From NCBI RefSeq assembly GCF_000143415.4, contig NW_003314314.1, forward strand, positions 617,443 through 681,442: a stretch of 64,000 nt of DNA. The letters are read 5' to 3'. A program made the translations under genes and the position numbers. Shown piece after piece: positions 10,841 to 22,300 of the stretch (its first letter is position 1; each line of letters starts with the position of its first letter). Under the pieces are notes generated by a model. It saw only the letters and a list, made by a program, of their open reading frames with translations, made no database searches and had not been told where the DNA came from. This stretch comes from Selaginella moellendorffii. Taxonomy: Eukaryota > Streptophyta > Lycopodiopsida > Selaginellales > Selaginellaceae.

Positions 10841-11830
10841 CGCCATGGTGTTCGTCCTCGTCGGAAGTCCTCTACTACTGCAGGCTTCTGGAACATACCT
10901 CCAAAGCTTGCCACTCCCTACAACCCGTAAGTTTAAAGTTTCGTTGTCTGATTTCCTCTCGAAACTAATCACTGGTGTTTCCTCCTAAGCTGCTACGCCT
11001 GTTTGGATCAACACTCCCGTCAATGGCTATGCTGAGCTAGTCGCAGAGCTCGACGAACAGGATGAGACTTTTCCAATGGATGCTGGTTCCTTCAATGATG
11101 ATTATTCAGGCGTTGCAGGATTGGCTCCTGCCACAGTTCAGGTATGGTATCGGTTTTTTCTTGCTGCACTGCTTCTTTGTTTATATGAGACTGATGAAAA
11201 TTTCTTAAACCAAGCACGAGGATGATGATTTCGAGCTGCTGCATCCTCAGATAGCTGGGCTTGTGGAGGATGATCACGAGCTACAAGTCCCGGCTGATGT
11301 TACAATTTCGGTATGTGTCTTTTTATCCTTTTTAGTCCAATTGGTGATCACTCGCAGTAAACAGGTTGGTTGCGAACTTCTCCACGCCGACTTGCTCACG
11401 CAACATTGTCACGAGCAAAATACTTATGAGCCAGAATCGGCTGCTGCACTTCAGCAAGTATGTTTCTTGTTTCAAAGTACCATTGTCTAAACATGCTCAC
11501 AACAATCAGGTTGATACCTGGGAAACCATAATACAGGGAGAGCTAGAAATGCTCGTGCCTTCACAGTCCTTCATCCCTCCTGAGGTATGGTCTTGCTACA
11601 GTTTTCTTATTTGTCTTAACATGCCCACTGAACCATCAGGAATCTATGAATGCTGGTCTGGAGCTACTGCCCCTGTTCCCAATGTCTTCGGGAGACTGTC
11701 AGGTACTCAGAAGGCGTGAAGAATGTCCTCAAACACAAGTTGGATTTCAGGACTTGAAATGATTCAATAACACCGGCTTGAGCTCGAGCTCCCACGCCAC
11801 ATATGTGCTGTCAAAGATGTCAAGAGGAGG
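10841..11830 (+). pseudogene. Gene X relic, copy 2 (most complete)
   Basis: Separated coding-like pieces with splice-like borders: a first exon-like piece near 10860-10930, then AELVAELDEQDETFPMDAGS (11033-11092) to PATVQ before GTATGG (about 11143), EDDHELQVPADVTIS (11266-11310), ESAAALQQ before GTATG (about 11457), and an acidic C-terminal piece near 11510-11590. The composition (acidic, Leu/Gln-rich) is compatible with a transcription-factor-like or other disordered protein, but no domain was recognised. An in-frame stop near 10988 and frame changes suggest a pseudogene. It could be a real gene whose splicing I cannot resolve. Confidence 0.5.
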
Positions 11831-11939
11831 ACCCGGGTTTGCGGCTTGGAGTTTATGAAGGATTGGTTTCAAATTCAGATTTCTAAGAAATTATAGACTA
11901 TTTTACGTTGCCTGTGCGAGAAAGTTAGTGCTCAACACG

Positions 11940-13590
11940 TTTGGTTTTGTTCTTGAAGTTTAGATCCCATCATAGTCAACCTTGCTTGCCTTCCTCAAAA
12001 AGATGAAAGGAAATCTCTACAAGGTAATATTACCAAGATCAACCACTTCCACGACCTCGGCGACGTCGAGCAGAGTAAAACTCCTGGGCAGCGATCTGAA
12101 GTCGAGAGCGAGCAGCACACCTCCACCCTTGAAGATGACGATCAATGTGCCGCACATCCAGGATTGCAAGCGTTGCAGTGAAGCAACTGCAGAGTTTGAT
12201 TGCGGGAAGGATCCATCCTAGAAGGGATTTGTCCAGTTAAAAGAGGAGCTTGACCTGAGTACAGAGACAGTTCCATGGGTAAGTGCTTGGATCATCAGCG
12301 TTTCTTACTCGCTTTTTTCGTGGAACAGGTCATTGGTGGTGATGACGATAATCTCCCGTTAACTAACACGACGCGTCCAGCGTGAGATTTGGTTGCACCA
12401 ACATCCCAGAAACTATAGACATTTCTCCTGGCACCTTACCACGACGAGACGCGCAAATCGGTTGGAGTTGGATCCGATATGGTGTCAATGGCCGGAATGT
12501 TTGGAGCTGCGCTGATACAAGGCCGGGTTTTCATCACCAAGGATTATCACTGTGCCAGGCACAAAGGATGCAACAGGTTTCTAGACTCTTTGATTATTGC
12601 TTCTCGACTATAATATATAATCTCAGGATCCAACCACACTCGCTGGTCGTGCTACTTTGTTCCCGAGGCATCTGAGGAGTGCATGGCAAGGGCACTGTGG
12701 CTAGCTTCGCAAAAACTGGCCCAGGACGTGGGAATTATCAAGGAGTTTAGTGGCAATCATTGGAATGGTAGAATTCCAAGGTGAGAAAAAGGTTTTTCTC
12801 ATCAGTAACGTAGTATAATCTTGTTTTAGTTTCTAGGGGGAGCCTTGGAAAGCAATTGGACCTACAAGCTCATGGCACATTGGATGCATCTGGATGCCGC
12901 GGCCTCTGTTGAGCATTCATGTGAGACAGGGTGACAGCCAGGGAAATGAAAGTAGTTCGCCAGTGTCCTCTGGAAGAGATTCCCGCAAGTAAGAAATGTG
13001 TGGCTTTCAACAGAAATGCAGGTACAAAAACCATTGACAAGGATTTAATCCCACAAGATTTGAATGTGTGTAGAACTTCGTGGATGAATCAAAGGAGTAC
13101 AAAGGCTGGAATTTTTATTACAGCGATATTCGAAGGCAAGTTGGACAATCAGAATGGCATAGTATATGGCGTTGCTTGGAGACAAGCAAGCGTTTGACAC
13201 TGCCTTCGTAAACTTGGTAATGGCGCCCAAGTGTCCTGAAGGAGAAGGTGAAACCCCGATCGGTTAGAGAGGTGGTGGAGCATGTGGCTCCCTTGCACTC
13301 TGACTCTATCCTACGCTCATCTGGGGGGCGAGACATTGACCTAGACATGGTATACTGGTGGAGGCCACAGCCTCTTTTGGTACAAGATTAGACCTACATG
13401 TGACATGTGAGAGTATCACTATGTAGTTTCATAAGAGGGCAGAACATTTAGTTTTTTTATTAGTGGGACATTGGGAATGTACATATATATTTCATCCACT
13501 TGGAATTATAGAAGTGATTAATTGAGGATCAAAACTTTTTTAATTTTAACTTTATCAATGGCCTCTTTAGAAAATAAACTTAACAATCAA
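11940..13590 (+). pseudogene. Fucosyltransferase-like relic, copy 2
   Basis: Co-linear with the 34.87-36.62 kb copy, including the 3' flank (AATRGCCTCTTTAGAAAATAA at about 13557-13577 and about 34867-34887 inverted). One exon is intact: 12632-12781 encodes HTRWSCYFVPEASEECMARA and continues ASQKLAQDVGIIKEF. Elsewhere the frame is broken near 12410, the region from GEPWK to HVRQGD is collapsed by a deletion (about 12840-12940), and an early stop follows (about 12990). Not functional. Confidence 0.8.
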
Positions 13591-14454
13591 AATATACCAG
13601 TGAAAACATCCCAGGTGATTGTAATATCAGGGAAATTTTTTCTACAAACATGAGATTCTCCAAATCTTTGAAACTCACCACTTATTCTGATGCTGCCATT
13701 TAAGGGACTGGCTTTAACAAAACCTTTCACGATGGACACACTTTGCCACAGCTGCAGAGATTGCTTCACTCTTGGGAAGCACAGTCTACTTTGTCATTCG
13801 TAAACACAATTGCCGTGGCTGGTTGGCCTCCATGAAAGAACTCCTCAACACACTCTTATGGAAAGTGTTGGAGGAAATCATAAATTAAACCTCATGGCTT
13901 AATTCGTCTAAAGAAACTAGAAACATTGTGATTTTCCCGTCTCAACAGCACCAAAACTGCATCCATGCTTTAAACAAAGAGGATGGCAAGAATGCATATG
14001 GTTTTGAGACTAAGTATGTAGAGGTCATCTAGGATCTTCAAACTAGAAGAGCAAATATGCTTTTTAGCTTCTCTGTGTTTTGTGCATCTAACAATGATCC
14101 CGACAGACAGATTGATGCCACACCAAGTCTGATGCAACTTGCCACTGAAGCTCCAGCCATGGAACAAACAAGGGTGTGAGTACTTCATTGTAAAACTAAT
14201 GAATCAACATCAAGGAAGCAACACCAACATGACATAGAGATGTCAAACCTCTTTGGCAGCAACCGGGGCAAGACCCTACTACCTATACTTTGCAAGCGCT
14301 TGGGCCTACATCTACAAGGTGGTGCCAGCAAGTCCAGAAAAAAAGCTGTGTCAAGAACTTACTGTAGTTTTATTTGGACCAAAGTTACTTTTTATACTTT
14401 AATCAAGCTAGATCCAATTCAATATGAAATCATGGAAGATTTCAAGTATATTGT
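13591..14454. other. Intergenic, no gene recognised
   Basis: AT-rich sequence with only short open stretches. A peptide-like stretch near 14260-14340 has no recognisable family. Confidence 0.4.
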
Positions 14455-14565
14455 TCCCCACCACCAGGATGATCAAGAGAAGCCTTTCAAAAGAATGGTC
14501 CAAATGGAAATGGTGGCAGTGGTGGCAGTTATAACTCATCATCCAGCAGCTATCTTACAGTTTAG
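14455..14565 (-). pseudogene. Possible scrap of the ER-body-like gene 3' end
   Basis: The + strand sequence resembles 19317-19440 (CACCAGGAYGATCAAGAGA, then AAAGAATGG, GGTGGC repeats and CTCATCATCCAG) with gaps. It would be a small decayed duplicate of the last coding bases of the gene at 19.3-23.9 kb, in the same orientation. Part of the match is low-complexity, so homology is not certain. Confidence 0.4.
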
Positions 14566-14599
14566 AACTGATTTAATAGCCAGCTAGAACTATATTAAA

Positions 14600-17500
14600 A
14601 ACTTTCTAGAAACTCAAGAGTTCATATAGAAAAAATGAAAGAATGAACAATGTAGGAACCATTGGATAAAAAAGAGTTATATCTAATAAAATATGTATAG
14701 TTGCTATACATCTTAGGGCCTACTTGTGAAGAAGAGGTTAAGGGCTTGTGCCAGCCCATTACCACCCAAAGCGGCCCTTGACTGGCTTTCATGGGGCAGG
14801 CACAACCCAGTTAAGCAGCTCTTGGCATATTTTAATTGGATTAATAAAATTTTGGAGAATTTGTTCATGCCATGTAAGAAATAATATAGGTTCTCTAGAA
14901 CTGTACAAGCCATGTCAACTATATATAAACAATTAAAGAGAAAAAATTTATAGAAGTCCACCTCTTTTGTCCAATCAATTAAAGGTTTTGGGATAATTAA
15001 AGTTAAATATACTTAGGCAATAGTAAGATCAACTTAACTGGGGAGGCTGATTAACATGTATATGCTCCCCTGTTAACCTCTAATAACATAGCTCACCAGG
15101 CTTCTGTCTAGATTGCCATATTATTGACAATAATAACTCCTATAACTTGCATCACACTGTTGGGAGCCATTTGACTTGAACTGTTATACATGATAGTATG
15201 AAAGTGGGAGGTATGGTGTGCAATTTGTAAACCATATGTAGATAATCACATAAAAGCATCTCAAAAACTGAACACACAAGACTCTCCACATGTTGTCCTA
15301 CAATTAATCTATAATTTTATGACTATGATTTTCCCATCAGATGGCCATGGCAAATTTCCATTATCACTCCATACATGCATATGCATGGACCATTCATTCA
15401 TTGATTCAACATGAGCATAACTTTGATTGGGTCAGTAGTTTGTCTTTGGTCCCTAATATTATTGCCCAAGATGGGATTTAATCAGTATGGTAGATGAGTT
15501 TTCTAGCAAAAGGTGAAGTCTATCTTCTATTTGTAGATCATTCATTTTTTCCTATTACAATGTCAAAACTATCTAACATATGGTATTTGTTGATGGCATG
15601 TGTGAAAGCAGCTGGTTTGTGTAGACTTTTCAATTTACCTTTTTTAATTGGAGAACCAGGTCTAGTGGAGGATAAAGAATATAGTATTATATATCACGGC
15701 ATTGATATGTTTGATAAATCAAGTGTTGAGAGTGAGATAGAGATGTTTCTGAGGTAAGTTAAAAATATCTATTGTCATACTAAATCTATTATATACTAAA
15801 ATAGTAATTCGTACAGGGATTTGAAAATTTCCTCCAGTCATGAGGCTTTGGAAGTCTAATTTATTTTGCTATTTGGATGCAACTTAAAATTCTCAAGACC
15901 AAAACTACTATTTACTTTGCAACTTATCTTGGAATTTCAAGGCCAACACTTTACAGGTATACAAAGCCATCGACCCCAAGTGGAGGGGGATTCCACTAGC
16001 AAAGGTACTAAATCATCTTTAGGTTAATGTTTCTATGAATCATACTGGTACAAACTAGGGACTATCAACTCCTGCTCCTGCTATAGAACTATAGGATATT
16101 GCTTTAATCAATGTTAAATATAACAAGCTTTAGCTATACTTTAACAAAGACACTTAACAAGAAATCATTGATAAGAATACTCAAACGATGTGCTATATGT
16201 ACTGCATTATATAATTATGAGTTTAATTTTATATTCTACAAATCATTTCCAGAAATTAGTCTTAGTCTTCTTTGTTGTAGCCTATTGCAAGCTTATGAGA
16301 TATGGTTTTTTCTGTTCATACTGTGATCTATAGTGCAATTCATTACATTGTTGTGTATGAATTCTTAACCACAAAGTAAGCACATGCTATTTTTAACATT
16401 TACACATAGGCTGTGAGGCGGTTCGGTAGGCCAAAATGACTAAGAAGTGACAATGCTTTTGAGCATAATGAGGTTGAGGCTGATATGATGAGTTATTAGG
16501 GGGTAGGAGCTAGAAGTTTTATACACATGATATCAAAATGAAACTAAGTATAATGTATTTGTGGTTTTTGGATCTTTCTTGGCTACTACTTACTGCTTTA
16601 TTGCAACACATTAGGCACTTGAACTGTCTCAGATAGTGTCGGTAATGGCTTATTTCTTAATGACTTATGTCGAGTGGTAAGTAGAGCGTTGTGGCTTGAA
16701 ATTTTCGAGCATATCATATAATTTTACAAGCACTTATTCGAGTTTATGGAGGATATTGGAATTTTGGATATCTTTAATCCATGACACAAGAAAAGCTTGC
16801 AATGTGTATATACACTTTACTTTGTAAAGGATATTTCCTACTAGGTTGCTACATAGAATCTTTATAAAGTACTATTGAGAGCTTTGCCACGGGTGAGAGT
16901 GGGATATTCTTTAAATATGCTGAGATTCTTGTATAGAAACTCATAGAGTGCGAGATAGACAATATAGGACAAGAATTTAGACATTTAGCATGGAGTTTAG
17001 ATAGCAAGAGAGCATGTTTTCATTGTTAATGGTGTTCTACCCTCAACAAATAATGAACCCGACATAACTTTGATTGGAGTTTATTGGAGAAAGATTGCAA
17101 AGCTATTCCATTATGGGTTTAATCCTTCCCTAGTTGCATGTTGGGAGCTTCACCACCTTGTAAATCTTAGAGCATGAGGGTGAGAGTGGGATATTTCTTG
17201 AATATTCTAAGATCTTTGTATAATATAGGGTTATTAGGATGCAGAAGGGGTGCTCTGGGCCCTTGTCACCAAGTCAACTTCACAGTTGTAATAACAAACT
17301 AATTATAAAGGTGATATATCTCCAAGATATTCGGATTGAATTATTAGTAAATATGTGCTAGGGTTGTTGCTATTAGGGTGATTTCATCGATGGGATGCTT
17401 TAAAATGCAATCCAACTCATTTTGCAAGCACCTCCACATTTGTTACTCCCAAATGCCATGATAAAGACTAGAGCTTTCATTTGTTGGTCATACAAGTTAG

Positions 17501-19090
17501 ACAACTCACAAGAGCATCAAAGAGTTACAAAATTTTGAGGAGATCTCCATTAAGGCATACTACTGGCCCACAGAGATGTCTTGGGCTTACATTTGTAACA
17601 AGAGCAACTTCTCCCATTCGACAGTCATTTTCTTATACAACATTGTTAAGCATCTCATTATAGAATATGCGCCAAAGAGAAATGCATGCCCTAAATACAA
17701 TGGCACTTTTAAATTCACAAGCTAGTGCCATTTTATATTTAGTAGATTTTCAAAATTGCCCTAAAGACTAATTCCTAAAACTGGATGAAAGCCCAAAGTG
17801 TGGTTTTATATATGATAGGGGATATAAAGGGGATCTAAATATATGGTAGGGATAGTGGGTAAGTTGGGCATAAATAATTAATCTAACACATTGTTTAGCT
17901 TTCCATTGGGTGTATTTTAACTTGTTTTGCATTTAGTTTAGGTCTAAACCCAAGATCTATACCATATTAATTATTGGAGTACCCAGTATTAAGCCATCAG
18001 TATGTTAAAATTATGCCAAACTTCATTTGGTTTTATTTTGCATGTTGCCTTTAGTGTTGGGATGTTGGATGGTTTAAGACTATTTTAATATCACTCATGC
18101 TCCTATTTTTTCACTCATTGGTTGTATATTTAAGAGTTGTTCTATGCTTTTGTTCCTTTATTCTATGGCTATATGTTTATGAGTTTAGCTCCCTCTCATT
18201 CAATGACCCAAGGCTTTGAAATTTGGGTTTCACTTTGTTGCCCTTTGCATATGTGTCCAAGGATTAGGTTCCACTATGTGTATGGTAAATTAGAGTATAG
18301 GGTGAAAATCACATACATTACAACTATACAAAATGATTAAATCTAGAAACCATACAAATAATTCATTGATTGAACTTTGTTAGCATTCACACATTATACT
18401 CAAAGGAAAGAGTCAAGTACATCTCTCCTTATAGCTACACTTTTTAGTGGAATATAGTAAATTAATAGAATCATACTTGCCTCATTGCTTGCATTTGAGT
18501 GCTTGCATTGAGATAGTTTCAACTCTACATGAAGTAAATAACGCAAGAGTGGGCTTTCAGCGTAAAAATCCCAAATCCCAAATTCTCTTAAACACTAGTT
18601 GGATGTGCAAAATAATTGAAGCCTCAATTTGGATATACTAATTTGTTACACTATATAACATTTATATGAAGCATTATTATAAATAAATTGCTATGCGTTA
18701 TATATAGCAATGTTTGGTTTGCTTAATAGTATTTTTTTTATTACTTGTTAATCCAATTGATCAAATAAAGTTTATAATTATAAGCATATTTGTAATTTAT
18801 AAACATAAAATTAATCTTATTGCATATCAACCATTAGATGATAGAATAAAAAGAATATACTAGAAAGGGTTTAAGAAAGTTTATAAATTATAAACATGTT
18901 TATAAATTATAAATACAAGATTAATCTAAATGAGTAAAATATCCTAGAATATCCAAGCATATTTTAAATATATCCACTACTTTCTATAGGGCAAATCAAA
19001 AATATATTTCAAACATAAGTAAATTTTGGAAAAGCACAAAAGTTTCTCACTATGTTTTATATAGTTAAAATTTGAAAAACCACATAAACT
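14600..19090. other. AT-rich intergenic block
   Basis: No gene recognised in about 4.5 kb. Seen: an imperfect direct repeat of about 50 bases (about 16892-16935 and 17178-17222, GGGTGAGAGTGGGATATT core), and the 17.79-17.85 kb blocks shared with 4.74-4.81 kb. The short open frames look random. Confidence 0.5.
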
Positions 19091-19092
19091 AT

Positions 19093-19120
19093 CCTTTCCC
19101 TGTTTGGAGACAGGGAAAGG
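19093..19120. repeat. Perfect 11-bp inverted repeat
   Basis: CCTTTCCCTGT (19093-19103), six-base loop, ACAGGGAAAGG (19110-19120). It lies about 210 bases beyond the stop codon of the minus-strand gene, where its 3' end could be. Confidence 0.8.
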
Positions 19121-19156
19121 GTAAGTTTCAGGGTGACAATAGAGAGTAATCAACTA

Positions 19157-19240
19157 CAATTTGCAGCCATAGCCACCACTGCTGCAACTCACGTCAAAAA
19201 GAAAAGTTACGTCAAGACCATCGTTAACTTGCTGCTGCTC
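19157..19240 (+). pseudogene. Inverted fragment of the neighbouring ER-body-like gene's last exon
   Basis: The + strand encodes QFAA, a gap, then HVKKKSYVKTIVNLLLL. This matches KFAATAA and HVQKKSYAKTIVNLLLT of the minus-strand gene (about 19515-19635), with about 40 bases deleted between the two blocks. It is in the opposite orientation to the gene, about 90 bases past its stop codon. Confidence 0.75.
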
Positions 19241-19331
19241 AACTCAAGTAGAGTTCCATTTGAAAGTTGCTTCCAGTTTTTGTGTGTTTGACATATACTT
19301 TAATCTAAATGATGGCCCGCCACCAGGACGA

Positions 19332-22300
19332 TCAAGAGATGCCTCTCAGTCGTTGTCTGTCCAAAAAGAATGGCCCCAATGGTGGTGGCTGTGGCAATGA
19401 AGACGGTGGTGGTGGTGATGGCGGCGATACCTCATCATCCAGTCCCATCTTTTGCAGCCATCTCTTGATATAATCACCTACAAAGTATCCCGCCACCGAT
19501 GCCACAAAACCCGTGAGAAGCAGATTAACGATGGTCTTGGCGTAGCTCTTCTTCTGAACGTGAGCTTTCCCCAGGCCGAGCAGACACAGGCAAGCCAGCG
19601 ACACGGCCGCCGTGGCTGCAAACTTGTAGTCTTTATCTCCACTGGCTCGAAACGAGAATCCATAAGTCAGTGGAGCGAGGCAGCCGAAGATGAGAAACGA
19701 GGCGATGGAGATGGAGCCGTTGATCCACAGGCTCTGTCCGATGTACTGCTCGAACGAGGTGTAATCGGTCTGGTACAAGCTCCCAATCTGGAAGAACAAT
19801 GTCACTGACTAAAGTTTACAAAATGGAGAACCACTTACGTTATGGAAGAGCGTGATCAATCCCGCGATCAAGTTTGCTAGGCTCAAAGCGAGAACATTAA
19901 CTGTGTCACATGAAAGATCAGCGAAGAAAACGAAAAAGAACGAAGAAAAGCTATGAAAGACATACTTGTTTTGGTTCCCGAGCCAGCTCCAGAGGACACC
20001 ACTGCCAGGCTCGTGAGTGTCACGTCCAATCCTCCATATACAATGCTCTTGACATACTCCTGTATCTTTGGAGCTCCTGGTTGCTGGTGGGAAGGATCTG
20101 GGATAACTTCTGCGATGGACAGTGCGGTTTCCACAGCCTGCTTTGGATCATCGCCTCGAACTTGGATGAGTGCCTCGGGGCTCTTGACGGAGACTGTGGC
20201 AGTCACTGGTCCGGCAGCCGGAGCGAGAATGCCTGCTGCGTCTGATAACGAAGCTACAACTTCTTGAACGTCGAGCTCTCTCTGATCGGGTGTGAGCAAT
20301 GGCTGCTTAAGTTCCTCCACTTGAGAGGTTTCTTTCGGTTTCTTTGGAATGGGAGCAACTTCCTGGATCTCGGACTGAGGTACTTTGCTCGCTGGCTGCT
20401 TTCTCCTGTCGATCAGACTCTCCTCTTCATCACCATCTTCCTCTTCTTCTTCCTCCTCCTCTTGAATGATCACCTTAGTTGGACGATCCGATCGAGCTGC
20501 GTCCTGATAGTTTTTTGGAGATTCTCTCTCCAAGGCATCGAGCAAGGCCCATCCTGTTGACGGCGTTGAGACGAGAGTCTGTGTGGTGGTCTTGTCGTTT
20601 TTCCCGGCCGGGTCGCTTTTCTGGCTCAAAGTCATGTCCACAAACGTGGTTGCGTTGTCGACTTGGACTGTGCTGACTTGCGTGTCTGCTTTCTTGGCTG
20701 TGCTCTTCACAGTCACGACGTTGGTGATCGTTTTGATCCAAGCCTGGATTCGGGTTTCCTTGCTAATAAACGATTCCTCGCGAGCACTGTCTTTGCGAGG
20801 AGCTGCACATCAGGTTTGTATTTGCGATGAGCATACCGGTGTTTGAAGAATGATGGTACTTACTTAGATCTTTAACTTTATCTTCCGTTTTAGCTGTTGA
20901 CTGCAGTTTACTGTTGTCTTCTATGACGAGATCATTCGTTGGTTTCTCCTCGCTTGCGACTGCCCACCAAAACAGTTGAGGAAAAGTGAAAAGTAAAAAC
21001 AAAATGGAGAACCTTTTGTTTCTTGATGTTCGGGCTTTGTATCAGCACCCCACGAGTAAGCTGGAATCAGAAGAGGTAGACAGTTTAAGCCAGCTTTGAT
21101 GTCAACGTCCTCTGCTTGCAAGATCAGTGAGTGATGGTTCAACAAAAATAGAAAAAGAACCATACCTCGTTGAAAACTCCACGGAAGACAATCGCAAGAA
21201 TCTGTCTTTTTTTCCTCTGCACTGATAACTCCTGCAGTGAGAAAGCTCAGCAGCAGCAACTTAAAGAGAGAATGTACGACATACTTTCATAAGAAACATG
21301 TGTTTCAGATGGAGCTGAAGCTGGAGGTTGCGTTGATGGAATATCAGCCTGAGAATCAGCTGCTATGTCACTGCTTTCGAGCTCGGAAAGATCTGTTGGC
21401 ACTTCTTTGTCCTTCGAAGTACTACCCTGAGGCTCAGGTGCTTTTGTCACTGGCTCAACAACACGAACCTCTGGCAAATCTAGCAGTTATAGTTTCATAA
21501 GGATTCGATTGTATCACTGACCTTCTGTAACCTTTGAAGTGTGAGTTGAGCCTTGAGTATCTGTGACTGAAAACCGCAAAATCAAAGTATTTATAATCAC
21601 AAGAAAGGGAATTCACGTACCATCTTCCTCTTGTGATGTGATCTTCAGGGATGACACTGCCTGGTTTGAGTCCTGAGCTTCTTCTCCAGTCCGAACTGTG
21701 ATCTTGACTGTGAGCGACACCATCGTTTCGTTAGGATCCGGAAGTAACTCGTAAATTCATGGATACACACCGTCCTCCTTCACCAAAGTTTTCTTCAAAG
21801 GCGATGATCCCCAGCTGTAAGAGGGAAGCAAAGCTGGAATACAGTTAAATCCACCTTTGTCTTCCTCCTCTCGCACCTCAGCAGCACCTGGATAAAAACA
21901 GTGACGAATTAAGTAAGTGTCTCAGAACGCCTGTAGAGATAACAACCTGAATCCTGTTCTTGGATCGTCATCGAATCGCCATCTTTGTCCCAGTACTTGG
22001 GAAGCAAGACAGGCAAACAGCTGAACCTTTCCGCGTCTCCTTCCTCCATTGGCTCGGTCGTGGCTCTATTCTCTACAAGATTCAGCAAGATTATCAAAAG
22101 CTTTTCTTTCCAAAAACCATCCCAAACCTCGTGAAGATGACAAAAATGGAAGACAGCTCCTCTCCGACTTGTCCTGCTCACTTTCACTGCTCACATGTCC
22201 TGAGAAATAAACAAAAGCCCGCAAGTAGAGATCTGACTGTACATGTTTTATAAAAACGAGTAGAAAGGCAGCATGCGTACGTACCAGTTCCATGATCTGG

